The translations under genes and the position numbers were made by a program. Below, in pieces: positions 16,829 through 24,100 of a stretch of DNA of 26,014 bases (its first letter is position 1; each line of letters opens with the position of its first letter). Origin of the DNA: a virus; the IMG/VR virus record IMGVR_UViG_3300007344_000207, positions 1-26,014 of that record. The stretch is one strand, 5' to 3'. The notes beneath the pieces are model-generated. The model searched no databases. It was given only the letters and a program-made list of their open reading frames with translations, and was not told where the DNA came from.

Positions 16829-17146
16829 TTAGCAGTTCCATCTACGGCGTGCTGCTCTACCACGTTCACTTGTCCAGCTTTTAGAGCGTGCACAAAATGC
16901 TTTGCGACGCTTTGCAGCTTTACTACCAGGCTTCAACTTTGAAGGCGGAGTGGTTACCGCTGTCTGCAATTTACTACCTGGATTATTTCTTTTATAACTT
17001 TCAACGCCTTTTTTTGTCATTCCACCACCGGCTGCAGCACCCGTTGCGCTTTTAGAACGAACTTCGTTATAGTTTTTTTCTGATTTTTTACGAGAAGGTG
17101 CATCACCTTTAGCTTTAAAAGGAGAATTGTTTTGTACGTATGCCAT
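16829..17146 (-). CDS. Basic DUF6321-like protein
   Basis: The product has 105 residues and is strongly basic. It contains KKGVESYKRNNPGSKLQTAV (about 45-64), then PSKLKPGSKAAKRRKAFCAR and a C-terminus ending in RRRWNC. I recognise the segment running from G-x-x-x-Y-x-x-x-N-P-G-S-K-L-Q-T-A-V to FCAR as that of DUF6321-type proteins common in marine phages, whose function is unknown. Two Cys residues and many Arg/Lys suggest nucleic-acid binding or packaging of DNA-associated protein. The N-terminus (NNSPFKAKGDAPS) carries an SPFK motif related to those of its two upstream neighbours. The start follows the previous stop by one base, and an AAAGG in the upstream gene could serve as a ribosome binding site. 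Confidence 0.7.
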   Translation of the reverse strand: MAYVQNNSPFKAKGDAPSRKKSEKNYNEVRSKSATGAAAGGGMTKKGVESYKRNNPGSKLQTAVTTPPSKLKPGSKAAKRRKAFCARSKSWTSERGRAARRRWNC

Positions 17147-17147
17147 A

Positions 17148-18017
17148 TTATTTGCCTTTAAAGTACCCTTTTTTCATTGGGGTAGACTTTTTAATACCTA
17201 CGTTTTGGTCGTAGCGCATAGGAAAACCACTAAAATCAACGTCTCCTGGAGTTCTATCTATTTGAGCAATTACATCTGATCTTTCAATATCAGTTTGATT
17301 TGCCAGACGTGGTTTAGAAATAACTTTGTCATCACGTGTAGCACCCTGTGCTCTTTGGTTTCTTGAACGCTCTAAACTTTCAACGCTTGAAGACATGTCG
17401 GTCTGCACGTCAGAAACACCATCACGATAATTTCTAAGCTCTTGTACCTTATTTTTTGTTTCTTCGTCTTTATAATTAACTCCGTCGGCACCTCTTCGGA
17501 AATCACGACGTTGTGTACGGTTCGACATTAGTTTGCCAAAACCTTTTTTGCCGTCATCATCGGTTTCTTGGGCATAACGTTTTGCTAATTTATTTACAGC
17601 GCGCTTAGATTTTCTTTCAAGAGCGCCACCCTCACGTCTTTCTACAATACGATTTTGATAAGCCCCGTATGGACGGATTGCATCAGTTTCGTCTCTTGTA
17701 TATATAGGTGTTGTGGTTGTTTCCTCAGTATCAGGTGTGCCCGGCGTGCCTGGAGTACCTTCGGTAACAATAGTATTATCAGCTAATCCTTCGGCTGTTG
17801 GGTTATGAGTACCATATTTTTTCATATTATACTCCCTCGCCGCAGCTCTTTCTGATTCAGGTAAATCGCTATAAAGAATGGTTTTCTTTTTGCCTGGAGT
17901 ACCAGAAGTGCCGGGAGTACCTTTAGTTACTTTCGTATCTTTCATTATGATATCTCCGGGACCGTCTACTGCTTTTAAAGGCGATTTTGCTTTTTGTGTA
18001 ATAGGTTTGTTATACAT
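17148..18017 (-). CDS. Disordered protein with Gly-Thr-Pro repeats
   Basis: The product has 289 residues, highly charged and probably disordered over long parts. Two short collagen-like runs stand out: TKGTPGTSGTPG (31-42) and TEGTPGTPGTPD (85-96). Each is preceded by Val and they are about 54 residues apart, which suggests a duplicated module. A basic helical region follows (RKSKRAVNKLAKRYAQETDD), then Arg- and Asp-rich segments and a Lys/Gly-rich C-terminus (MKKGYFKGK). The N-terminus has KSPLK. I do not recognise a family. Composition fits a packaged or virion-associated protein rather than an enzyme. It ends one base before the DUF6321-like start and follows the zincin-like gene after four bases. 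Confidence 0.7.
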   Translation of the reverse strand: MYNKPITQKAKSPLKAVDGPGDIIMKDTKVTKGTPGTSGTPGKKKTILYSDLPESERAAAREYNMKKYGTHNPTAEGLADNTIVTEGTPGTPGTPDTEETTTTPIYTRDETDAIRPYGAYQNRIVERREGGALERKSKRAVNKLAKRYAQETDDDGKKGFGKLMSNRTQRRDFRRGADGVNYKDEETKNKVQELRNYRDGVSDVQTDMSSSVESLERSRNQRAQGATRDDKVISKPRLANQTDIERSDVIAQIDRTPGDVDFSGFPMRYDQNVGIKKSTPMKKGYFKGK

Positions 18018-18021
18018 AATA

Positions 18022-18369
18022 TTATGATTTATATGCTTCGTTTTCCCATTCTAGTTCCGAAGCTCCTTCATTGAGCTCGTGCCTTTTATAAACTTTCATT
18101 GGGGATTTAGTATCTCGTTTCCAGATTATTTCATTTTCAGTATAATCTAGTCGGTTTTGATGCATTTGATTTAAATGCACTTTTTCGTGCTCAACTGCTT
18201 CTTCTTTTTGCTTTGGTGATAACCCTTTATCAATAAAAATAGTTCCGTCACGATTAGCTTCCGCCATCACTTGGCCACCTAAATCTTTTTCAAATACAGG
18301 CGCATCAAATGTTGAGGTTTGCTTATCGTAACCGAACAGGGTACTTTTATCCTTAAGCTTAAAAGGCAT
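18022..18369 (-). CDS. Small HExxH zincin-like protein
   Basis: The product has 115 residues, starting MPFKLKDKSTLFGYDKQTS. It contains DGTIFIDKGLSPKQKEEAVE followed by HEKVH at 61-65, a zinc-binding HExxH motif with H61, E62 and H65. A Glu-rich C-terminus (GASELEWENEAY, 102-113) could supply the third ligand (E108 or E111). The I-x-I-D, L-S-P, then HE-x-x-H spacing resembles very small metallopeptidase-like domains of the ImmA/IrrE or DUF4157 type, but the protein is shorter than a full enzyme of those families. Its substrate is unknown; capsid maturation and cell-wall or host-factor cleavage are all possible. I chose the ATG at 18369, joined to the upstream TAA, over an in-frame TTG at 18375. 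Confidence 0.65.
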   Translation of the reverse strand: MPFKLKDKSTLFGYDKQTSTFDAPVFEKDLGGQVMAEANRDGTIFIDKGLSPKQKEEAVEHEKVHLNQMHQNRLDYTENEIIWKRDTKSPMKVYKRHELNEGASELEWENEAYKS

Positions 18370-18524
18370 TAGCAATCACACTTCCCTGTGCAACCACAGC
18401 TTCCTACATTAGTAAAGTTAGCACGCTTTTTACCAGCTGCATCTAATGTAACTTCTTGATTTGCAGGTGCTTTACCGTAATCAGTAACTGCACGCTTTGT
18501 AATAGGCTCTAAGTGATTCTTCAT
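18369..18524 (-). CDS. 51-residue Cys-rich protein
   Basis: This short gene starts at the ATG at 18524, which overlaps the preceding TGA (ATGA), and ends at a TAA that overlaps the next ATG (TAATG). The product starts MKNHLEPITKRAVTDYGKAP and ends NVGSCGCTGKCDC. Four Cys lie in the last nine residues as CxCxxxCxC (C43, C45, C49, C51). The rest has no Cys. The stop-start joints on both sides, the good spacing and the non-random C-terminus argue that it is real. The Cys cluster could bind zinc or another metal. I know of no family that fits firmly. Confidence 0.7.
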   Translation of the reverse strand: MKNHLEPITKRAVTDYGKAPANQEVTLDAAGKKRANFTNVGSCGCTGKCDC

Positions 18525-18961
18525 CGTTCTTTGTCTTTAATCATGTCGTCTATAGCTTTATTATAGACTTTATCAGTATAACTCTTGTTCTTGTAAAATT
18601 TGCTTGACCTACCGATTGGTAAATCTTCTTCCCCAAGCATAACTCGATACATGCGTGTAATCAAGCGTTTAGCTTTAGGTGACGTTGTGAAAACACTGTA
18701 TTTGATTGTAGTCCTATTACGATGACGCCATACGTCAATCCAGCCATCATTTCGAAGTCTTTCCCAGCGGTTTTTATCCCATGCATAGGTATAAGTTCCT
18801 TCTATAAAATCATTACGCGTAAATCGATCTTTGCAATCTAGATATATTAGCAGCTCTAGGTCAGCATCTAATATATCGTAAGTCTTACAGGCCCATTTTC
18901 TAACGAGCCTGTAATACTTAAACAAATTTATTTCACGTAAATCCGCGGGTGTTAGTCTCAT
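18521..18961 (-). CDS. Putative winged-helix DNA-binding protein
   Basis: The product has 146 residues, starting MRLTPADLREINLFKYYRLV. It is helical at first (about 10-50, with CKTYDILDADLELLIYLDCK). RFTRNDF and YAWDKNRWERLRNDGWIDVW (about 59-78) follow in the way a recognition helix is followed by a wing, and HRNRTTIKYSVFTTSPKAKR forms a beta hairpin and helix. The pattern resembles MarR-like winged helices, and the protein is rich in Arg and Lys. Proteins like it occur in marine phages near the terminase, where a small-subunit or regulator role has been suggested. I place it only as a likely DNA-binding protein. It is ATGA-coupled to the groES stop on one side and to the 51-residue gene on the other. 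Confidence 0.55.
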   Translation of the reverse strand: MRLTPADLREINLFKYYRLVRKWACKTYDILDADLELLIYLDCKDRFTRNDFIEGTYTYAWDKNRWERLRNDGWIDVWRHRNRTTIKYSVFTTSPKAKRLITRMYRVMLGEEDLPIGRSSKFYKNKSYTDKVYNKAIDDMIKDKER

Positions 18962-19215
18962 TCCACGATAACAACATCACCTACGGTAATAACATGAAAC
19001 AACTCATCATTCCATTCGATACCATGACCAGCGTGCTTATCGTATCTAATAGTGTTTCCATTTTCAACACCAATCACTAATGGTCCACAGCTAACGACTT
19101 CAGCCTTTAGATACCTAACGTCGCTGTTTTGCTTTTCAGTTAATTCAAGGCCGGCAACTGTTTTAGCTGCCTCCTTGATTTTCTTAATGATAATATAATT
19201 ATTTACCGCTTTCAT
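18958..19215 (-). CDS. groES: Co-chaperonin GroES
   Basis: The product has 85 residues, against about 97 in bacteria. It begins [19 protein letters not shown] and continues with a mobile-loop-like region including TVAGLELTEKQ (19-29), whose GLEL would supply the hydrophobic contact for GroEL. YLKAEVVSCGP and YDKHAGHGIEWNDELFH follow, and the chain ends VGDVVIVE, which matches the typical GroES C-terminal strand. It should form a seven-subunit lid over the GroEL cavity. It overlaps the end of groEL by 17 bases, so the two are translated together. The order is groEL then groES, the reverse of the usual bacterial operon. It is clearly divergent, so it is more likely an old phage gene than a recent host copy. 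Confidence 0.85.
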   Translation of the reverse strand: MKAVNNYIIIKKIKEAAKTVAGLELTEKQNSDVRYLKAEVVSCGPLVIGVENGNTIRYDKHAGHGIEWNDELFHVITVGDVVIVE

Positions 19216-20767
19216 CCATTCTCATATTAGAGATTACACAATCTGCAGAAATAATTGTTGTTGCTACACTGACTGCATTCTTCAGTGCGGTTTTAGTTAC
19301 AAGCACTGGGTCAATAATACCAGCCTTGATCATATTTACTTTTTTACCCGTAGTAGCATCAATACCATAACCCTTGCGTGTAATTGGCTCTTCAAGCACA
19401 ATATTTGCGTTTTCAAGAATGGTATTAAACGGAGAAACAAGAGCTCTAAGAAGAGCAGTGTATCCAACATTTTTATGTTTAATCTTTAGTGATGCATGCA
19501 AAAGCGCTGCGCCACCCCCTGCTACAATACCTTCTTTTAACGCGGCTTGCGTTGCATAGATGGCATCTTCTACTCTATCTTTCTTTTCTTTGAGCTCGAC
19601 CTGTGAGTCAGCTCCTACATAAATCAGTCCAACCTTACCGGTTAACATTGATAAACGCTCTTCGAGCTTACCCCTAAAGTAAGGGTTTGTTTCAGAACCG
19701 ATTCTTTCACGTACATTTTCAATACGCTCGAGAAGCTGCTCATGGTCGGTCTCTACCTGCATCACAGTGTTCTTAGAAGAAGTAACTGATTTTACCGCTT
19801 CTCCTAACACTTCGGGATTGATCAGATCCAAATCATCGCCAAGCTCTTCATTAATGACTGTAGCCCCAGTTAATATTGCTAAGTCTTCGATTGCTTCCTG
19901 CTTAGTTGGCCCAAACCCAGGTAAGTCTACTATGTTTACCTTGATATTGCCTTTTACCTTGTTAGCTAATAACGTTTGGTAAGGTTGTTGCTCAACGTCA
20001 GCGACGATTAGCAGGCTTCTATTCTTCTTTACAACGTGTTCTAAGACACTTTGGATCTTTCTTATATTAGGTATAGGCGAAGACACAATAAGGACCATAG
20101 GGTTGTCTAAAACAGCTAAGCCTTTGTCTTTGTCCGTTACAAGATGTGGTGATTTTAATCCTGAATCAAATTGAGTACCCTCTACAAACTCTACATAAGT
20201 TTCGTTTGTTTCGGATTCTTCCATCAATACAACTCCATCTTTTCCAACTTTGCCGAAAGCTTCACCAATAAAGCTTCCAAGCTCTTCGTCATTGTTTGTG
20301 CTAATGTATGCAACTTGCTTAAGCATTTCACCATCAACCGGAAGACTGGTAGTATCAAGATATTCCAAGATCTCCTTAGCACAGTCTTCAACGCCTTTTT
20401 TAATTTCTCTAATTTTGTCATCACTTGTAAATTCACTTAGTTCTATTAATAATGAGTGAGCAAGGACAGTAGAGGTTGTCGTACCGTCACCTGCTTCACG
20501 CACTGTATTTCGGGCAGCTTCCTTAACTAATGTTGCACCGATGTTTTCGACCGGATCCATCAAGACTACGCTTTCTGCTACGGTTACACCATCTTTAGTG
20601 ATGACCGGTCGGCCAAGGGCGTCTTCGTAAATCACGCATTTACCGGAAGCACCTAATGTGGACTTCACTGCGTTAGCTAACTTTTCGACGCCGGCCATAA
20701 TTTTTCCGTTGGCAGCACTGCCAAACGTGAGATCCTTTACAATCTCGCTAGGGTTATTAAATTCCAT
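19199..20767 (-). CDS. groEL: Chaperonin GroEL
   Basis: The product has 522 residues. The ATPase site is intact: [10 protein letters not shown] (D59 = E. coli D52), [11 protein letters not shown] (D94 = D87) and [12 protein letters not shown] (D401 = D398), plus VAGGG at 415-419. The apical binding face differs: the E. coli YLSPYF segment is LKSPHL here (204-209), and GFGDRRKAM becomes GFGPTKQEA. Near the C-terminus the equatorial domain lacks several residues before the inter-ring contact ([10 protein letters not shown] follows LKIKHK directly). The Gly-Gly-Met tail is missing; the chain ends NMRMDESGK. It should fold proteins in the phage-infected cell, presumably virion proteins. The leader AATTTAATATA before the ATG has no Shine-Dalgarno sequence. 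It stands 24 bases after the 94-residue gene. Confidence 0.95.
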   Translation of the reverse strand: MEFNNPSEIVKDLTFGSAANGKIMAGVEKLANAVKSTLGASGKCVIYEDALGRPVITKDGVTVAESVVLMDPVENIGATLVKEAARNTVREAGDGTTTSTVLAHSLLIELSEFTSDDKIREIKKGVEDCAKEILEYLDTTSLPVDGEMLKQVAYISTNNDEELGSFIGEAFGKVGKDGVVLMEESETNETYVEFVEGTQFDSGLKSPHLVTDKDKGLAVLDNPMVLIVSSPIPNIRKIQSVLEHVVKKNRSLLIVADVEQQPYQTLLANKVKGNIKVNIVDLPGFGPTKQEAIEDLAILTGATVINEELGDDLDLINPEVLGEAVKSVTSSKNTVMQVETDHEQLLERIENVRERIGSETNPYFRGKLEERLSMLTGKVGLIYVGADSQVELKEKKDRVEDAIYATQAALKEGIVAGGGAALLHASLKIKHKNVGYTALLRALVSPFNTILENANIVLEEPITRKGYGIDATTGKKVNMIKAGIIDPVLVTKTALKNAVSVATTIISADCVISNMRMDESGK

Positions 20768-20791
20768 TATATTAAATTAAAGTGTTTTGGT

Positions 20792-21076
20792 TTATTCGAA
20801 TGTTTTAACGACCTTAGGTCCTTGCACGAATTCTAGACGCGATTTGTAGTGCGCTATCGATGTATCAATAGCTTGTTCAGCACCCTCTAATGTTTCCCTG
20901 CGAGTTACGTCTTTCCAGGAATCTTCTAATAGCAATTCTGTTTGATAGTAGCCATTAGGTAATTGTACAATTCTCCAGTTCTTTTTTTCTGAAGCATGTT
21001 CCCAGAAAGCTTTGGTTTCCGCGGATACTTGTTGGTTGCCACTGGTTGCAGTGGTAGTCCGGTAATAAAATGTCAT
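20792..21076 (-). CDS. Small protein of unknown function upstream of groEL
   Basis: The product has 94 residues: MTFYYRTTTATSGNQQVSAE, then KNWRIVQLPNGYYQTELLLE, a segment DSWKDVTRRETLEGAEQAID and a C-terminus LEFVQGPKVVKTFE. It has a helix and beta mixture, several Trp/Tyr residues, no Cys and no membrane segment. I recall similar proteins (GYYQTE, SWKDVTRR, EGAEQAID) in other marine phages but not a function. It lies between the holin and groEL and is probably co-transcribed with them. The leader is A-rich (CCTAAAATAAAAACCAA) without a Shine-Dalgarno sequence. Confidence 0.6.
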   Translation of the reverse strand: MTFYYRTTTATSGNQQVSAETKAFWEHASEKKNWRIVQLPNGYYQTELLLEDSWKDVTRRETLEGAEQAIDTSIAHYKSRLEFVQGPKVVKTFE

Positions 21077-21114
21077 TTGGTTTTTATTTTAGGGTTATTA
21101 CTTACCTGGTATAA

Positions 21115-21522
21115 TTACTTGCGCATCAGCTTAGTTAAGTCTTTTGTCTTATCGCCAGATCCCATTGAAGATCCAAACCAATACCCATATACATCGCCTA
21201 AGGTACGCAAGAAAAACCCGCTAAACGTAGTTATTAATCCTTTTTGTACTTCCGTTAATGTTTCCCAATCAAGTATGTCTGTAAATATAGCCACCGCTAA
21301 GCCAATAGCAATAACCAATGTTATATAAGTTAGTATATCTGGCGTGCTTTTGCTCTTACCTAGTTCTCTAGCTTCTTTACGATCTAATACTTCTTGCTGG
21401 TATGCTTCTTTAATAAAAGCTTTCTTCTCAGCAGGTGTATCAATAAATCTGTCAGCAACCTCAGCTGCTTTGTCTAACAATGGCGCTGCACTCACACCTA
21501 GTAATTTTAATAATTTGCTCAT
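21115..21522 (-). CDS. Holin, 3TM gene-transfer-release type
   Basis: The product has 135 residues, starting MSKLLKLLGVSAAPLLDKAA. An amphipathic charged region (DTPAEKKAFIKEAYQQEVLD, about 28-47) precedes a clear membrane segment ILTYITLVIAIGLAVAIF (63-80). A second hydrophobic region follows (GLITTFSGFFLRTLGDVYGY, about 95-114), then YWFGSSMGSGDKTK. The whole layout, including the FGSS-x-GS-x-x-KT tail, matches the 3TM holin family linked to gene-transfer-agent release (PF11351), which opens the inner membrane for lysis. I use the ATG at 21522; an in-frame ATG at 21567 would overlap the upstream gene by 29 bases. No endolysin is visible in this window. Confidence 0.75.
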   Translation of the reverse strand: MSKLLKLLGVSAAPLLDKAAEVADRFIDTPAEKKAFIKEAYQQEVLDRKEARELGKSKSTPDILTYITLVIAIGLAVAIFTDILDWETLTEVQKGLITTFSGFFLRTLGDVYGYWFGSSMGSGDKTKDLTKLMRK

Positions 21523-21538
21523 AATGTATTTATATCGT

Positions 21539-21754
21539 TTAAACTCCGTATAGGTCGTCCCACACACTTAAATTATCTATAACATATTGTCGGCACTCTT
21601 CAGCACTAGCGTATTCAGTTATACAGTCTAGCCCCCCAGTCGTACACTCTACTATCCATTTGTCTGTAGCAATATTGCTATAAGGCTCTTGAAATAAAAC
21701 TTCCGCTTCCACCGCGTCTTTCTGCTCAGTGGTCATTAAATAGTATGTGTTCAT
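21539..21754 (-). CDS. Small acidic protein of unknown function
   Basis: The product has 71 residues, starting MNTYYLMTTEQKDAVEAEVL. It has acidic stretches, several Trp/Tyr and three Cys (IVECTTGGLDC and EECRQYVI). No membrane segment or signal is seen. The ATG at 21754 comes one base after the TAA of the LamG gene, so I prefer it to the in-frame ATG at 21781 that lies inside that gene. Similar small acidic proteins occur downstream of phage tail-fibre genes, sometimes as fibre accessory or assembly proteins, but I see nothing to prove that. Confidence 0.55.
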   Translation of the reverse strand: MNTYYLMTTEQKDAVEAEVLFQEPYSNIATDKWIVECTTGGLDCITEYASAEECRQYVIDNLSVWDDLYGV

Positions 21755-21755
21755 A

Positions 21756-22724
21756 TTAGTAAGCTGTAAATGTTCCACCACTATTTGTTAGGCTAGGGAA
21801 TGTACCGCTAGTATTCGTGGTGTTGTTTTCTAATCTATACTCAGCCAATAAATTGGTGGTTACGCCAGCATCGGAGCATGTCATTGGAGTACCACTGTTA
21901 TACAGGGCTGTTACTTCTGATTGTGTTAAAGTCTTGTTATACACACTTACTTGGTCTATACCACCTTTGAATACACTAGCATTGTTAGGTGAACTACCAA
22001 CAGCATCCCCAATAGCTACGCTTCGTATATTAAAAGTTGTTAGGCTTTGAGAATTAAACTGAATGCTTTCTGGTAATTTTGTTCCATTCCAGTATAGATT
22101 CATACCAGAAGAAGTCGTGTCTGAATTATCACGTGTGAATACTAAGTGTACAAATCCTTCACTATTTACATTGCCTCTGTTTGTAGAATACCATCCGTTA
22201 CTATTTACCCCCGTAATAGAAGTATTATTAGTAGAAGAAATAGACCAAAACCTTTGATGAAAATTACCCCCACCGCCATATCTGAATCTTAACTGCATTC
22301 TAGCGCTAGTTGGATTATACTGAATAAAAATCTGGTTAGACCCACTTGGAGATGCCTCAGAAAATGAACCTAGCCATTGCATTTGGTTACTAGTTTCATC
22401 CACCCGAAACCAACCACTATAACTAAAGTCATCATTACTCCCAAACAATGTGCTACTGTGGTTAGTAAACCTTAATGTATCATTAACACCATCACCAAGC
22501 CAGTAGTAATCACTATCAATAACTGCGCTATGGTCGTAGCTGTAAAACTCACTCATGGCGTGAGGTTTATTACCGTCTGGTCTGTCCGTTGAAGCGTTTG
22601 CGGTGTTTATAGTACCAAAATCACCCACAGACAAACCTGTAAGACTAAGGTTTGGTTCACTACTGCCAATAAGCTCAGTAGCTATTTCTGATATTTTTAT
22701 TTGTCCGCTGCTTTGTAACGCCAT
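21756..22724 (-). CDS. LamG-domain tail/adhesin protein
   Basis: The product has 322 residues. The N-terminus (MALQSSGQIKISEIATELIG) and DGNKPHAMSEFYSYDH (about 50-65) match the attachment region of phage tail proteins of marine flavobacterial phages as I know them. A LamG (concanavalin A-like) jelly roll follows, with YYWLGDGVNDTLRFTNHS, FSYSGWFRVDET and FVHLVFTRDNSD (LHLV-like strand). It ends with the typical GGIDQVSVYNKTLTQSEVTA and LYNSGTP motif. Such domains bind host surface carbohydrates. It is coupled to the tail-fibre gene by a TAATG overlap. The C-terminus is Asn/Thr-rich. It is probably a distal fibre or tip protein. Confidence 0.75.
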   Translation of the reverse strand: MALQSSGQIKISEIATELIGSSEPNLSLTGLSVGDFGTINTANASTDRPDGNKPHAMSEFYSYDHSAVIDSDYYWLGDGVNDTLRFTNHSSTLFGSNDDFSYSGWFRVDETSNQMQWLGSFSEASPSGSNQIFIQYNPTSARMQLRFRYGGGGNFHQRFWSISSTNNTSITGVNSNGWYSTNRGNVNSEGFVHLVFTRDNSDTTSSGMNLYWNGTKLPESIQFNSQSLTTFNIRSVAIGDAVGSSPNNASVFKGGIDQVSVYNKTLTQSEVTALYNSGTPMTCSDAGVTTNLLAEYRLENNTTNTSGTFPSLTNSGGTFTAY

Positions 22725-24076
22725 TATGAGAATATATCTGAGAACGCAATAACGTCTCCTTTAATATGTAAATCACCATCAGACTCCATACGAGCCACAA
22801 AATTATTATCTGCATAAAAATCTATACGTCTATTCGTAGAATCAAACTGTATGTAGTTGTTGCCATCAACACCAACGTGTGTAATACCATCTCGTAAATC
22901 AGGCTCAACACTAAAAGTAGTGCTGGTTAAATCAAGACCGCTACCTGCTGAATAAGTTGTGTCCGTATTCGTTGTGTAAGAAGGCGTTGCCCATACAGCA
23001 GTACCGCTTGATGAATACTTTAGGAACTGACCAGCAGCACCACCAGTTGGTATGTGTTTGTTACCAGCTGAAGTAGGGTGAACATATACTGTATTGTTAT
23101 CTGTTTGTGTTAAGGTATTAGTAGATACATTATAAGATAAACCACCTGCGAGCGATACACTTACTCCAGCTGTTAAGTCATTACCATCAATGGACATTAC
23201 AACATCAGATGAACTGAATGTCTCTGCAGTTAAGTATGAACTTAAATCTTGGTCACCTGTGTTAGTGCCTGATAGATTACCAATGTCCGTTATGTTCTGG
23301 GCAGACAAAGTGTTACCAGCCATTGCAGTGGTAGCTGTTGTACCTATGGTTAAGGGAGTTAAGTTACCTGTGTGGTAAATTTCTCTCCAAGCACTAAGCG
23401 TACCGCCTACGTTCCTTCTGAAATACAAGTCATCACTATGGAAACAAGCAGCAATATCAACATAGTAACCACTGTTGTTAGCATGGTTCATTATAATGTG
23501 ATGAAACCAATCGCTAAATGGGTTGCCAGGTGCTGCTCCGTTTAGTCCCGTGCCTCCATTACCATTAAGGTCAGTCCATTGAAGTTGGGGGTCTCCATAT
23601 GTGATTGTTGAACGCTCTAAAATTCTACTATGGTCATGTGCTGCTGCCGCAAAGTCCCCTGTAGCTGCCGCCGCTGCTGTTCCTAGTGTTGGAGTACCAG
23701 ATAAAGAACTATAAGATCCATCAAATGCATCAGTAATCCCATATCCACTAATAGTTGTAGGAGTACTTGAAACTGTTGACCACGGAATAGTAGCAGTATT
23801 GCTCACTACGCCATTTACATTAGTCTTTAAATACCCAGCACCAAAGTTGCTTAGCGTAACATCGTCTGTAACGGATAAATCACCGTCTATGTCAACGGCC
23901 CCACTAGAGTTTACGTTCAGTATTGGTATACCCGATATATCTGATACCGCAAACAAGTCTCCAGTGAGACTGTCTGTTATTGAAAACAGTTGCCCAACAC
24001 TACCTTGTATGTCTAGGATTGTACCACCAGAGCCTTCTACTATGAGACCCTTCTTTACTTTAAATTCGTTTGCCAT
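22724..24076 (-). CDS. Tail fibre protein without an S74 domain
   Basis: The product has 450 residues. MANEFKVKKGLIVEGSGGTI and a run of repeat-like segments (VNSSGAVDIDGDLSVTDDV, VEGSGG, NLSGTNTG, DLTSTTFSVEPDLRDG) form a beta-rich fibre shaft. A middle region has DPQLQWTDLN, WFHHIIMNHANNSGYYV and WREIYHTGNL, the last typical of fibre repeats. The chain ends SDGDLHIKGDVIAFSDIFS. In many fibres, a segment like DGDLHIKGDVIAFS leads into the self-cleaving S74 chaperone domain; here the stop comes at once. AAAGG lies about ten bases before the ATG and could serve as the ribosome binding site. Confidence 0.8.
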   Translation of the reverse strand: MANEFKVKKGLIVEGSGGTILDIQGSVGQLFSITDSLTGDLFAVSDISGIPILNVNSSGAVDIDGDLSVTDDVTLSNFGAGYLKTNVNGVVSNTATIPWSTVSSTPTTISGYGITDAFDGSYSSLSGTPTLGTAAAAATGDFAAAAHDHSRILERSTITYGDPQLQWTDLNGNGGTGLNGAAPGNPFSDWFHHIIMNHANNSGYYVDIAACFHSDDLYFRRNVGGTLSAWREIYHTGNLTPLTIGTTATTAMAGNTLSAQNITDIGNLSGTNTGDQDLSSYLTAETFSSSDVVMSIDGNDLTAGVSVSLAGGLSYNVSTNTLTQTDNNTVYVHPTSAGNKHIPTGGAAGQFLKYSSSGTAVWATPSYTTNTDTTYSAGSGLDLTSTTFSVEPDLRDGITHVGVDGNNYIQFDSTNRRIDFYADNNFVARMESDGDLHIKGDVIAFSDIFS

Positions 24077-24100
24077 AATTATTACCTTTCATTTTCCAGG

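Noticed and set aside
17148-18017. True collagen-like domain
   Set aside because: The Gly-Thr-Pro runs are only about nine residues long, too short for a stable triple helix.
18370-18375. TTG-start extension of the HExxH gene
   Set aside because: The ATG at 18369 sits on the upstream TAA as TAATG, a pattern seen at several other junctions.
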